Position numbers and translations under genes: made by a program. The notes under the pieces are model-generated. The model worked only from the letters and a program-made list of their open reading frames with translations, was not told the origin of the DNA and searched no databases. 64,000 bases of DNA from Seiridium cupressi (Eukaryota; Ascomycota; Sordariomycetes; Amphisphaeriales; Sporocadaceae): positions 310,001 to 374,000 of the forward strand of contig JARVKI010000007.1 of the NCBI GenBank assembly GCA_036674765.1. The letters are read 5' to 3'. Below, piece after piece: positions 24,931 to 38,498 of this stretch (position 1 is its first letter; each line of letters starts with the position of its first letter).

Positions 24931-26048
24931 TCAAGCACTACTACCGACCTCTTGTTGAGACCCATTTGTGGATTCACCCGCTGTATTCTTGTTCGCCATT
25001 GCCACCTGCCAAGCGGGGATCGAGGCTTTGCCTGTAGGCATCCCGCTTCCGAATGGACTCGAGCGGCCGCCAAGTGAGGAAATATAGTCCTGCTTCGTGC
25101 CCTGAGCAGGTGTCTCACCGTTTGTCTCGTTCTCCTTGCCGGGCGCTTCAGTCGCGGGCGTGCCAGGGGTAACAGCAGCAGCACTTGATGGAGCTGCATT
25201 ACCCGCCGATGGTCTAAGGTAGCTGCCAGTACCTGATGAAGCTGTTGGTGTCGATGAGCCCCCAGACATCCTCTGGCCGATAAGTGCTTTTAAGCTCTTG
25301 ACCTCGTTGGTGATCTCTCGCAATCGCCCGTCCGTAAAGTCCTTATTGGCACTCAAGTTTTTTGGTATGATATCTTTGAGAGTCTTCATCTCGTCCCGTA
25401 TCCTGTCAGTTTCGTCCTCTTGTCGTCTCGCAGCCGACTTCGTATCGTGTATAAAGGTCTCGAGATCAGTTATGAGTTTATCAAGTTTCTCAGTACGCTG
25501 TTCTTCCGATGCTTTCAGAGCTTCGGTGTCCTTAGACAATTGTTCCAGTGTCGAAAATGCCTTCTCGAACTGCTCGTCAACTGCAGCCTTGTCCTGTTCA
25601 AGCTTCTCCGGTGTTGGCGGTGCGACCAAGGGGTAGATGTAGCGCTAGACTTCAGTTAGCCACGGAGTTCCATTCATGGCTTGATATTTCCATTTACCTT
25701 GGTTACCGTGTACAAGCCATAACTCACTCCACCAACCACTGTCGCCATGATGAACCAGTCCCGCCAATCTCGCCTGGGCGGCGCGGGTGGGGGAGCTTGC
25801 CAGCCATACGGGGGAGCTTGTTGATACTGGCTGTAGTATGGATGTTGTGGCTGTTGCTGAGCAGGCGCAACTACCCCTTGTGTAGGTGCAGGCGGCGATC
25901 CAGCTCGCGCGAGAGACGTGTCTATCTCTTCTTGCGTCAGATTCTTGGAGCGCAGGAACGACACCTTGCTCTCAGCCGATGACGAGGCGACGTTGGGATC
26001 TTGAAGGAAATTGACAGCCGAGGCCACGATCTCCTCGCGAACAGGCAT
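24931..26048 (-). CDS. pex14: Peroxisomal membrane docking protein Pex14
   Basis: Two exons: 26048-25698 and 25644-24931; 354 residues. Residues 1-50 form the conserved Pex14 N-terminal domain that binds Pex5 WxxxF motifs (REEIVASAVNFLQDPNV, SKVSFLRSKNLTQEEID). A Gln/Pro/Tyr-rich linker follows, then a hydrophobic segment (FIMATVVGGVSYGLYTV, about residues 98-114) just before the intron, then a long coiled coil (about 125-235) and a Ser/Gly/Thr-rich tail. Pex14 with Pex13 and Pex17 docks cargo-loaded Pex5 at the peroxisome; in filamentous fungi it also matters for Woronin bodies. Transcribed divergently from trm8. Confidence 0.95.
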
Positions 26049-27616
<1,568 letters not shown>

Positions 27617-28986
27617 ATGGGAGGAGCGGCTTGGCTCAAAATATCATCATTCGGCCCAGGCAATAGGGAAGCCACGGCTGGACATGGGCGTTTGCGATAT
27701 CAATATGCTACGCGCCTGTCGTCGCCGTTGGCAGACATGGCTCACGGCTGTTAACTCGCCAGCCCGGCAGATGAGCAGGGAAAATATGTTCTCTGTATGC
27801 AGTTCTGCAATTGGTGCGGCGACTCCAGGCTAAGGTCACGCTATCTCGTCGCCAAAGGTGGAAAGGCCTGGTAGCATTTACCTTGGCATGTCCAGAAACT
27901 TGACCTCGGCCGCTTGGCGTGGGACGTCGAACTGAGGCATCGAGGGTAAAGGGACAGGCAGACAAACGCTGTTCGCTATCCCGTCAAGCTAGCAATGAGG
28001 CTCTGGCTGAATATACTAAACACTCCGGATGATGACTTGTCCCAGGGATGAAGCGCCACTAGTCGTATCGAACGTTTCGACTTTGTGAGAAATCCTTTAC
28101 TCGTCTCCGTCAGTGGTTACCCTCGGGACTGCTCGGGCTCTCGGGCTGCTTTGTGGTCCCTGCGGCTCCGCATGAGGGTTGCTAGTGAGGCTCGGCATCC
28201 CTCCGTAGCGGCACCACCGAAGATTATGCCGGTACCCGCTTCTATTTGAATTCATGTTAGTAATAGTCATTGGATATCATCCGCCTCGTAGAGATGGATA
28301 CCTACCACGACCATATCGGGCCGCGCTATTTCGATGCCATGGGGGCGCTTACGATTCAGACTTTTTAACCAAGCAGGCCTCCCTTGCCTGCAATTTCGCC
28401 ATCGGATTGGCCCAGAAGTCGCAGCTTGCCAGAGCATCGTAACGTAACGTACCCAGACTGCACTGAAACGGCCAGGAAACGGCGACCATCGAACTCATTT
28501 TTATTAGTTCCCCCTAGTCATGCTGAATGATTGATGAGTAGTCCGGTAATGTTTAGATCACCCGAACACGCGCGCCCAGGCCCATAGATTTTCTTTTTCT
28601 TCTCCCGCGCTCCAATGCAGGTGAGACGGGAGAGCCAGACTGGTCGCGTGATGATAGCGAATAATTGTTCTGTGTTTGATTTCCTGATTATCCTATAATA
28701 ACCTTATGAGTGGAACTCTCTATCGACACAAGCTTCCTTTGGCCAGGGACCATGACGTCGGGTCCACCGAATACCCGTCCTCTAGAAAACTTCTCTCCAC
28801 GATTAACTCCGTACTTCCTGACTTGGCAATTTTAGTCTGATGTGTAGCCGTCCTATCCTCTTTTCCCACATCCAGCCCCCGGGGTGCCTTTCCTTCGTCT
28901 CATAAGAGGTCACATACCCAGACGTCGTTCCTTCTCAAATCGTTTTGCTGCTCCAAGTTGAGGACCGTGTCGATTTCCGGAACTAT
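27617..28986. other. Intergenic, 1.4 kb
   Basis: Trm8 3' end and promoter of the permease gene. Frames of at most 85 codons, not recognised. Confidence 0.45.
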
Positions 28987-30773
28987 ATGGTGGAGTTCGA
29001 ACTTGACCACATCGACGACAGCCACGAATCCCAGCAACTCCTATCGTTCACCATGGGACTCAAACAGGAACAATTCAGTGCCGGCATGGCTCGAACGGGC
29101 GAAGAGACGGACTTTGGCTCGGCGGATGAGCTACTCGGATCTCTTGGTTACACACCGGAATTGTCACGAAACCGATCAACTCTTCAGGTCGCGTTCATGT
29201 CCTTTGTGCTAGCCTCGATCCCCTATGGACTTGCGACCACCTTGTATTATCCTCTCAATGGCGGCGGCCCCGTCGACATAATTTGGGGTTGGGTGGCCGT
29301 CTCCCTTATCATCATCTGTGTCGCGTCGTCGTTGGGCGAAATCACCTCCGTATATCCGACTGCTGGTGGTGTGTATTATCAGACGTGGATGCTGGCTTCG
29401 CCCAAATGGCGAAATCTCGCGGCTTGGGTTTGTGGATGGTTGTACGTCGTCGGTAATATCACCATCACGTTATCCGTCAACTTCGGCACCACCCTTTTCC
29501 TCGTAGCCTGCATCAACGTGTTCGAGACTTCGGAAGCAGAGCCGGTCTTTGCGGGCGAAGCATATCAGGTTTTCCTCATCTTCCTTGGTATCACCATACT
29601 ATGCAATGCGGTCTCTTCTCTTTGCAACAAATGGCTACCCATACTCGATGTAAGACACCTTCCATACCCTACCCTACCCTACTTGTGTCTTGAATTCCTT
29701 ACTAACTTGCTCTTATTCAGACATTCGCCATTTTCTGGACATTTGCTGGCGTCATTGCTGTCATGGTCTGCGTGCTCGCCATTGCCAAGAACGGTCGTCG
29801 AGATGCTTCCTTTGTTTTCACCCATTTTGAGGCTAGTTCTGGCTGGACTCCAGGATGGTCTTTCATGGTTGGACTTTTGCACGCGGCCTACGCCACTTCT
29901 TCGACTGGCATGATCATCTCGTATGTTTTTCCAAGCTGTCTATTAATAGTCCGACGAATTGGCTGTATCTAACCATTAATTAGCATGTGCGAGGAGGTGA
30001 AACAACCTGCCACCCAAGTCCCCAAGGCCATGGTACTCACTATCGTCATCAACACCGTTGCCGGTCTGATGTTCATGATTCCTCTCGTCTTTGTTCTTCC
30101 CGATATCAGCGATCTTGTCGCTCTGGCATCCGGCCAACCCGTACCGACCATCATCAAAAGTGCCGTTGGTTCAGCCGGTGGTGCTTTCGGTTTACTAGTT
30201 CCTCTACTTGTTTTGGCCCTCATCTGCGGTATTGGCTGCACCACCGCTGCATCACGCTCCGTATGGGCCTTTGCTCGTGACGGCGCTATCCCGGGATCCG
30301 GCTTGTGGAAACAAGTCAATCACAAATTGGACGTCCCCCTGAACGCCATGATGTTGAGCATGGTCATTCAGGTCGTGCTCGGACTGCTCTACTTCGGTTC
30401 AACAGCCGCTTTCAACGCCTTCTCCGGTGTTGGCGTCATTGCGTTGACGACTGCCTATGCCGTTCCAATCGGAGTCAGTTTGATCGATCGCCGCCAGACT
30501 GTCAAGACTGGCCAATTTTACCTGGGCAAATTTGGAATTTTTGCGAATATCGTATCAATCTGTATGTAATCCTGCCTTTCTCCGTCTCCCGTGTGCTGAC
30601 ATTAACTAGGCTGGTCTCTTCTCGCCATCCCGCTATTCTGCATGCCGTCATACATTCCAGTTGAGGCTGCGACCATGAACTACGCTTCGGTCGTGTTCGT
30701 GGCGTTCACTCTTATATCTTTCGGATGGTATGTTGCTTGGGGCCGCAAGCATTACACTGGCCCGCCGACTTGA
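28987..30773 (+). CDS. Amino acid/choline/GABA permease (APC superfamily)
   Basis: Four exons: 28987-29649, 29721-29920, 29984-30561, 30610-30773; 534 residues with the ATG at 28987. A second ATG at 29053 has a better context (CACCATGG), and a third lies at 29086, so the N-terminus is uncertain. About twelve membrane segments follow a cytosolic start containing ELSRNRSTLQVAFMSF, the typical entry of the Uga4/Hnm1 group. Other landmarks: GWVAVSLIIICVASSLGEI, TAGGVYYQTWMLA, MCEEVKQPATQVPKAM and the RSVWAFARDGAIPGS loop. These proteins import choline, GABA or amino acids at the plasma membrane; the substrate cannot be set from sequence. Intron 1 contains three CCCTA repeats. No metabolic partner gene is adjacent. 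Confidence 0.9.
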
Positions 30774-32065
30774 TTGCTCCCTGTGAGAGTGATGCCATGA
30801 CGTGTGTGTTAAAAGGATGTTTTCACTGGGTGTGACTTGTTGCACGTGATCATCGATTTGTGAAGTGATGATGGTCTCTCGTGTGCTAAGTGATGATACG
30901 GCAGTGATTGTTTGGGTGGTGTGACACGGAGAGATGGGCTGGACTGGACTGAGATTGTGGTCGTTACCTCGAGTTGGTACCCACATGCACTCATGGAGAA
31001 CACATAGGTCACTTACACAGGTCATTGCGACTCCGGTTGCCGGAATTTTGGAACATACCTTACACATCTGGAAATGATATACCCCCTCCTAGACGCCAGT
31101 GCGACTGCTTCAGGGTCCTAGAGCACTCAGTGAGTACGAATATAAAGAAATGATACCCGCATCTGGTGGATTGGTAGAATGGTGCGTTGCATGTGTTGTG
31201 CAAACTGATCTGGCCCATTCGCTATACGACTGTGATCATTCAGGAACAAGGACAGCAGCGTCAAGGCTACCTTCGCTAATCCCAAGGATATGATTAATGA
31301 TGCGTTGATTCCACGCAATCTTCCAGACGAGCCGCTAACTAGATGTTGTGAGGTGGCCCAGGAATCGTCACCGGCAGCCATCGTGGATTAAGTGTTCACG
31401 TGTTAACAGCATAGATGATGGCAATAGCGTCCAGCGCATCTGCAATGCTTGGAAAAGTAGCAAATGAGGAAATCGTAACGAGAATGAGGCTGAAGTAGAT
31501 TGCAATGCACGGGATTGATGCCCATTGGAGGAGTATCGACAAGACAGGAGACGCAGTGTAGTACGTATCTGTGATTAAGCTCGTCCATGCCAGCTATAGT
31601 CCAATCCCGCTTTGTTTCATGCAGTAACAGCGATGACAACCTCTGAAATGAACAATCAACCAGGTCGATGAGCTTTGAGATGTCTTGGAAAGAAAAGGAT
31701 AGCACAGAGAAATCCAAGTGACTTATGTGTGAGAGAATCTCTTGTTCCATCCCTGAATTGTTGAGGCACGACTACTTATATTGCACCTCTAAACAAGGAA
31801 TGAGCGCTGTTAGTGGCATTAATGCCCACGCGACCACCTAAAAGTGCAAGCCCCCACCCACTTCCTCCCCCTGCTGGCGCTGCAGCCGCTGCCTACATAC
31901 ACTTTGTAGGCTAATCGATAAAGCGCCGACCCACGCTGCAACCCCCCCAAGCTCCCAAGGTGACGACAAACCACCTAATTAAACAAAACAAAAGAGGCAC
32001 GACCGCTCACCAATCCCATCCCGATCCGATGACGTACGAGCTCCCATCCGATAAAGCGGACGACC
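30774..32065. other. Intergenic, 1.3 kb
   Basis: Permease 3' end and Mdm1 promoter. The minus-strand frame 31750-31403 and a hydrophobic open stretch near 31600-31405 look somewhat protein-like, but no complete gene model could be built. Two copies of GATAAAGCG occur at 31917-31925 and 32050-32058, the second just before the Mdm1 ATG. Confidence 0.4.
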
Positions 32066-35000
32066 ATGGTCCTTAAGGGCAGAGATGTTGCCGCCGCCGG
32101 GCTCGTCTGCTTCGTGGCCTGGGGCTACGCCGTGTCCTGGCTTCCGGCCCTGCGCTGGGCCGGCTATGCCTTCGTCGCCGGCTGTCTTCTGACTGCGCTC
32201 GCGGTGCTGGCTCCTATCCTTCTGGTGTCGCGGGGAGGTGCCGAGTACTACGACAACCACGTTCGCAAGAACCGGTCCGCACGGCCTAATGCCGTCGAGT
32301 TTGTTGGTCCGCTCGCGTGGCGGAGAGAGACGAGCTCTCTTCGGGTCCGCCAAATCTACGAACCTGCCCCCTTGTACCCAGACTCGCGACGCATCTCGCA
32401 TGCGCTTGACGAGCTTCTGGGTCTGATCCTAAGGGACTTTGTGAAGTCGTGGTATACTCATATCAGTGCCAACCCGGTCTTCGCCAACGAGGTAGACAAG
32501 ACAGTACGCATTGCGCTGGCCAATATTCGGGATCGCCTGCTGGATGTGGACCTGGTCGAGGTGGTTATAAGCCGGATCGTGCCGATTCTAACGGCGCACT
32601 TTCGCGATTTCAACGACGCGGAGCGAGCAGTCAGGGGACGTAAGCTGAATAGGAGTGTTACGGAGACAGAGGAGCTGGACCTCGCGATTGCCGGAAAGTA
32701 CAAAGACGGACGGCTACACGCGGCAGCAAGCCTGGCGTACTCGGATACCAAGATGGTGCAGCAAGAGCATTTGCGAAAGACAATCGGAGGGATTCTGCCG
32801 AAAGTTCTGCCGCAGAATGTACTGAACAGCAGGGCGGTAGCAAGCATCATTCGTGAGATTGTGGGCTGTGCTGTGCTGTTCCCGGTCATGAAGATGCTGT
32901 GCGAGCCAGACACCTGGAACCATATTATGGAGAACTACGGACGAACTATGTTACAAGACCGCTCCACGGTGAGGAAGCTGAGGGCGGCACTGGACACACA
33001 TGCCAGCCCCAACCCGAAGAGCAGTGGTAAGACGGCAATGACATTCCCAAGGCTCGGTCCTGGCGACGGAGAGCGGCGGTTTGAGAAATGGATAAGGACC
33101 ATAAGGAAGGTGAACAATCTCTCAGATGCACGGAGGTTTAGGAGCGAGGTCGCAAGCCAATTGAAGAAGGATTCCGAGCAGGAACACCAAGATCAGGTTT
33201 ACATGAGGAGACTCGAGATGGGGAAGAGATTGCTGGATCAAAGGGTGCAACATCTCGCTGCAGGTGGCGACAGGAGGAACATACCAACATTCACGAACCC
33301 GTCACTGCCCACCGAAAGCTCACGCTTGGAGCATGCGCGTTTGGCTGACCTGTTGAGGGACACATCGGGTTTGTCCTATTTCATGGAGTATATGGACAGG
33401 CAACGGATGATGCCACTCGTGCAGTTCTGGTTGGTTGTGGATGGGTTCCGGAATCCGCTTGAAGATGACGGGCCGGAAAATGAGCAAATGCCTTCGACGC
33501 TACCTCCTTGGACAGATTCGGATCGCATGGATCTTGCACAAATAGATCAGGCATACTTGTCAAAACCTGAACTCAAAGTACCAGAGTCTTCGCGAAAAGC
33601 CATTCGAAACTTCTTGGAAGCCGGCAAGGGCGCGACTCCTGAACAGTACTTCAAGGCTAGGCGTGCCGTGTTGAGAGCGCAGAGCGTGGTGCTCGAGGAA
33701 ATGCAAGCCAAATTCTTCCAGTCTTTCAAAAAGTCCGATTTATGGTACAAATGTTTAGCATCAGAGGAGGCCTCCAAGAAGTCCACGTCACTGGCACCAC
33801 CGCCACTCCCGGCTAGGCCGCTCAGTCCACCCTTAGCGAGAGCATCACAATCATATCAACAGCTGAAGCCAGCACCAACTTCTGTTGCCAGGCTGAACCC
33901 GCGACTTCAGACGCAGACGAGGCGCGGGCTTTCGGCGACGGACTTGCGGCAGGCTACTAACGGTAGCCATAGCCCCGACCGTCTGCTGGGCAGACGGTCT
34001 TTAGACGAGAATGCCCATTCCCCGCTGTTTGACGACGACGATTTTGAACACGATCCAATGGGCGATTCAATCCAGAGTCTAGACCAGGAGCTCGCCAATC
34101 CTGCACCCGATACCCACGTAGTACAGGCTATGGAAGAGGCTTTGAATAACATCATGGAGGACGACCGGCCCCAGACAGCAGAAGACCTGCGAGAATCATT
34201 ATTTGGCAACGAAGACGGGACGGCGAGCCTGTTTTCTGGGAACGACAACGATTCGGCAAGAGGTTCGATGGACGTGCAACGTGCTGGTCCTGCGGGAAAG
34301 GAAGTCGACAAACCGAGTTTGTCATCACTGGGCCTTGTAAGCGCCGCGTCACGCATCGGCGTGTTTGAGGATAACGACTTGTTCGGCGATGAGGATAAGT
34401 TCCTTGCTGAGGATCCGGACGACCTCAATGAAGAGCCAGGCAATATCGAAGATGAGGTCCATGAAGCTGCACCAGGTGACTTGGGGCTCGCTGAAGCCAT
34501 CACGGTTCTCACAAACGACATTGACCGATTGGTGGCACAGGAAGCTGTACTTGATTCGCTGATGAAGAAGGCTGAGCTGACGAACAATACTGCCGAGATA
34601 CGTATTCTACGAAAGTCAAAAGCAAGTCTCCAGCGAGAGTTGAGGCGAAAGGAGTTGCAGAGACAGCAATATGTCGTTCAAGAGAGCGACAACAGTCTGT
34701 ATGGTCGGTCTTCGATCAAGATCAAGGCTATCCAGGTGGGCCGAGAAGACGACGGAAAGGAGTTCGCACTCTATGTCATTGAAGTGCAACGGATAGCGGG
34801 CGAGAAAATGCCAGCTGCTACTTGGATTGTGACGAGGCGCTATAGCGAGTTTCATGAATTACACCAAAAGCTACGACACCGGTATCCCTCCGTAAGAGAC
34901 TTGGACTTCCCGCGTCGTCGCATGATGATGAAACTGCAGAGCGAATTTCTTCGTAAACGCCAACAGGCCCTCGAACAATATCTCCAGCAGCTCCTTCGTC

Positions 35001-35836
35001 TCCCCGAGGTCTGTCGGTCTCGCGACCTGCGCGCTTTCCTATCCCAGAGCGTCATTCAACAGGGCGAGGATCTTGTCAGTCGTGAAGACAAGAAAGATAT
35101 GATCTCGCGGCTCTACGACTCTGTTACTGACGGCATGGAAGATATCCTCGGAAACATACCTGTTCTTGATCAGCTCTCTGTTGCCGGGCAGAGCCTGATC
35201 GCAGCGGCGACCAGCCAGCTCAACACAACCATGGCCCCTCTGCCCCTCAACGTGGGCGAGGACGCGCTGACGGCTGCCGAAGCCGAAGCCGAACTCAACG
35301 CCTTCGAGAACAAGGAGTTCGAGCCCTTCATCAAGCCTATTTGTGACGTCTTCCTTGAGGTTTTTGAGCTGAACCGAGGCAACAATTGGCTCCGCGGCCG
35401 CGCCGTCGTCGTCGTTCTACACCAACTACTCGGCGGCACCATCGAGCGCAAAGTTCGCGATAACGTCAAAGTCCTTGTTCAGGAAGATGCGATACTCAAG
35501 TATGTCGGCCTGTTGAGAGACAGCATGTGGCCCGATGGCGAGTTGAAGAAGAACAAAGTGCCACGTACCGGCGCCGAAAAGGCAAAGACGAGGAGGGAGG
35601 CGGGCCTGATGCTCGCCACGCTGCTTCCAGATCTGGCAGGGAGTGTAGTCGGAAGGCTGAATGCACAAGCGGCAAGTCGGAGGTTATTTGCTACTTTGAA
35701 CAACGAGAGGTTAAAGTAAGTCAGACCCCCTACAATCTCTCGCCGCTTCCCTTGAGTTGCAGACTAACGTTGATTGCCTAGCACGCATTTGGCTTTCACC
35801 ATTCTAGACGAGTTGGTCGACGTCTTGTTCGGATGA
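32066..35836 (+). CDS. mdm1: Mdm1-type sorting nexin (PXA-RGS-PX-Nexin_C)
   Basis: Two exons: 32066-35715 and 35782-35836; 1234 residues. Order of parts: two membrane segments in residues 10-60; PXA domain about 119-295 (starts LRDFVKSWYTHISANPVF); RGS-like domain about 420-562 (LADLLRDTSGLSYFMEYMD); long acidic disordered linker 575-800; coiled coil about 805-870; PX domain about 883-995 with the phosphoinositide-binding RRYSEFHELHQKL; C-terminal nexin domain about 1085-1230, whose last helix is provided by exon 2. This is the layout of yeast Mdm1 and animal SNX13/SNX14/SNX25, which tether the ER to vacuole/lysosome or lipid droplets. Downstream gene is convergent. Confidence 0.93.
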
Positions 35837-36701
35837 GTTATGCTGCATCTATGTTCATTATGCGCTCGTAATATCGAGACAGGGCATTTAGCCAGTATGT
35901 CTTGTGGGGGAACAGTCTCCGTCAAGGAAGAAGGTAGTGGTCGGAAAACAAGGTTTCTTTGCAATTTGGGGGGTTCCAATTCGTGCATAGCATCGGCGTT
36001 TGACAGATTTGTGGCATAGTGAGCCAGTGGTTTGCTTGATTGAAAGCGAGGAAATGGACTTATTCTGAGGGCATGTCCGCGGATAGACGTCGAGGGTGGT
36101 TTCGTTCATTTGTGAGGTTTATTTCTATCCTAGGAGCATCGAGAGATGATCTATCTCAACCATCAACAGCTCCACCAAAACCGAAAAACTAATTGAAACA
36201 GCAGAAATCTGGAGTACTCTCCTCAAGGACTGAGAATTGTCTACGAAGTTGGTACTTGCAGTCTTCGTCGGCGGAGCTCAGCAGAAGTGTCGATTCGAGG
36301 CATTGCGCCCCCAACCTTATGGTAGCAGATCATATCTCTTCAGCTAGCATTTCAATTCATTATACAACGTAAAACTCGTGCGAAATTCACAAAGCAAAAA
36401 AGTCATACACAATCGACCTGATCGAAGATGGAAATCCCAAGCCGAAACTTTTCAAGGTCCAGAAGCGTGCTGTGTCCCTGCAACCCGGTCTCAATAACAC
36501 AGTCAAATTCCTGTTGCCTGAAAAGAAAAGAACCCATTCATGTGCTCACGATGCTTTACGTAGTTTAATTACGCATGGCCCCAAGCCCCAATTGTCCCAT
36601 TTTGTCACTCATTACTTCTTGTGATTTGCTGTTTCTGGCGGAGGAGGGTATCGATCTAGATAAAGTAAGGGATGATACCCGAAGGCAGGAGGCGGAAAGA
36701 A
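35837..36701. other. Convergent intergenic region Mdm1/SR protein
   Basis: Holds both 3' untranslated regions. No gene or repeat recognised. Confidence 0.45.
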
Positions 36702-38498
36702 TTACCAGTATCCACCACCACCGCTGCCCCCTCGACGATACTCTTCGCCGCCTCGAGGTGCATAACCACCGTCCCGAGGACCGAAGCCACGGTCACGAGG
36801 TGGGTAGTCCCGCGGAGGTCCATCATAGGGAGGTCGGTCATACGGCGGTCGACCGCCACCGTTTGGGTAGGGCTCAGGAGGTCCATAGTCTCGTCGGTAG
36901 GGGTCATCGTATCCTCCTCGGCCTCGAGGGACACCATAATCGTCTGCAGGGGGTCCTCTTCGCGGGGGGGAGCGGCCGTAGCCGCGGTCCTCATAGTAGG
37001 GATCTCGGCCACCTCGTGGGCTGCGATCACGGTAGCCTCCACGGTAATCATCTCGACGTGGACTGTAGCCCCGGGGAGGTCCACGTCTGTCGTAGTCGCC
37101 AGGAGGACCGCCATTGTAAGGGCCACCGCGACCTCTAGGAGATCGAGAACGATAGCGGTCGCGTCCGGGTGGTGGGCCGGATTGAATCTGTCGTAAACGG
37201 ATCAGAATTGCAAGCTCACACCATGTTACAGAGAAGCAGGAGAAAACGTACATCGGCAGCACATGTGACACGCTGGCCCTTAAACTCGCGTTGATCAAGC
37301 TTTTCTACGGCACTCCTCAGATCGGCCTCGGTCTCGAACTCAACAAAGCTTCTATGACACGATTAGCAACTCGTATAGCTGGCTTAGTCAAATTGTGGTA
37401 CGGACCCGCTTCCCTTGCCATCACGGCCAGTTTCCGAGTAGACGACGTCAAGACTGGATTGACGGGCAAAATCTTTCAGGTCCTAGATCCAGAATCCAAG
37501 TAAGTGGTAGTCCCAGGAGCGTAGTGATGTTGCAATTAGCGATGAGGCCGATGATTCCTTCTCCAGTACCAGCAAGGACCCAGTGAGGTCCAGAAACACC
37601 AATCCAAAGGTCCTGGACCGGCAGCGAATCCAATATGGAGGGTCCTTTCAGGCGCCTTGTCCAGATCGGACCCAATCTACCAGTCGAGCCATCCAGACCA
37701 TGAAGATAGGAATCAAGGTGCGGGGTGATTTGCTGAACTTCACAGGGCCTTGCGTTTCATGACATCACCCAGATGCCGCAAGCCCGATATCCTAGCGAAC
37801 CACAGGGAGAATCCAGGAACGAGATGTAGAAGGTGATAGTAGACGGGAGTTATAACAGACCTGCCAGCTGGTATCATTGGGAAGTCCAGTGATCTGCATC
37901 CGGTACGGGGTGCGTCTCGGGCGAGGAGGTGCTCGCTCATGATTGCCAAAGCCCTCACGTTGGCGAGAGCCGCGGGCAAATTGGACGGTCAGTCGCTCGC
38001 CCATGAAGTCGGATCCATCTTTATATAGTATGCTGTATTAGCCGGGAAACAACGGAGAGGTCAGGGTAGACGATGGCCAGGAAGAGTCCATGACGTACGG
38101 AAGGCTGTAGCGAGCAGTAACGTTAGCTGGGGACGCTCAGATTCATATCTTGGGAACGACAAAGCCGGCTTGAGGGACGGAAAGCAATGCAATGCCACAT
38201 ACCAGGAACAACGTCGCGTGCGTCCATCGCATCCTTATATTCGATGAAGCCGAAGCCGTTCATGAGCTTGATCTCGGTGATTTCGCCAGTACCATGGGTC
38301 GCGAAGTGAGCTTCGACATCGGCTTTGGTTACTGCCGACGAGGCAAGTTAGCGATCACGAGGCGTCGCAACCAGATGGCGCAGCTTGAGCTTCAGTCGCA
38401 GGTTGACACCAAGCTGGAGCAAGCTCCGGGAATGGGCAAGGCTTACCTCCCTTGGGCAGGTTGCCCAGGTAGAGACGGGTTGCCGATACCTCAGTCAT
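36702..38498 (-). CDS. srp2: SR-type splicing factor with two RRMs (Srp2-like)
   Basis: Six exons: 38498-38447, 38331-38203, 38018-37861, 37482-37406, 37351-37252, 37187-36702; 333 residues. RRM1 (about residues 7-78) starts TRLYLGNLPKG and contains LMNGFGFIEYKD (RNP1-like) and GERLTVQFARG. RRM2 (about 100-175) starts YRMQITGLPNDTSWQDLKDF and has SFVEFETEADL. The tail is rich in RS, RGG, PPRG and DRGY repeats, ending GGGGYW. The layout matches S. pombe Srp2 and the ASF/SF2 group, nuclear factors in splice-site choice and mRNA export. Intron 3, inside RRM2, is about 378 nt, much longer than other introns here. The exon 4 donor (GGGTCCGT) is weak. Exon borders were fixed by keeping both RRMs continuous; the antisense frames over exon 6 are shadows of its repeats. 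Confidence 0.88.

Noticed and set aside
29660..29685. Three CCCTA repeats resembling telomere sequence
   Set aside because: Only three units, inside a permease intron; a short tandem repeat rather than a telomere relic.
36575..37196. Plus-strand His/Arg/Val-rich frames of 187 and 174 codons
   Set aside because: Antisense shadows of the RS/RGG repeats in the last exon of the SR protein.
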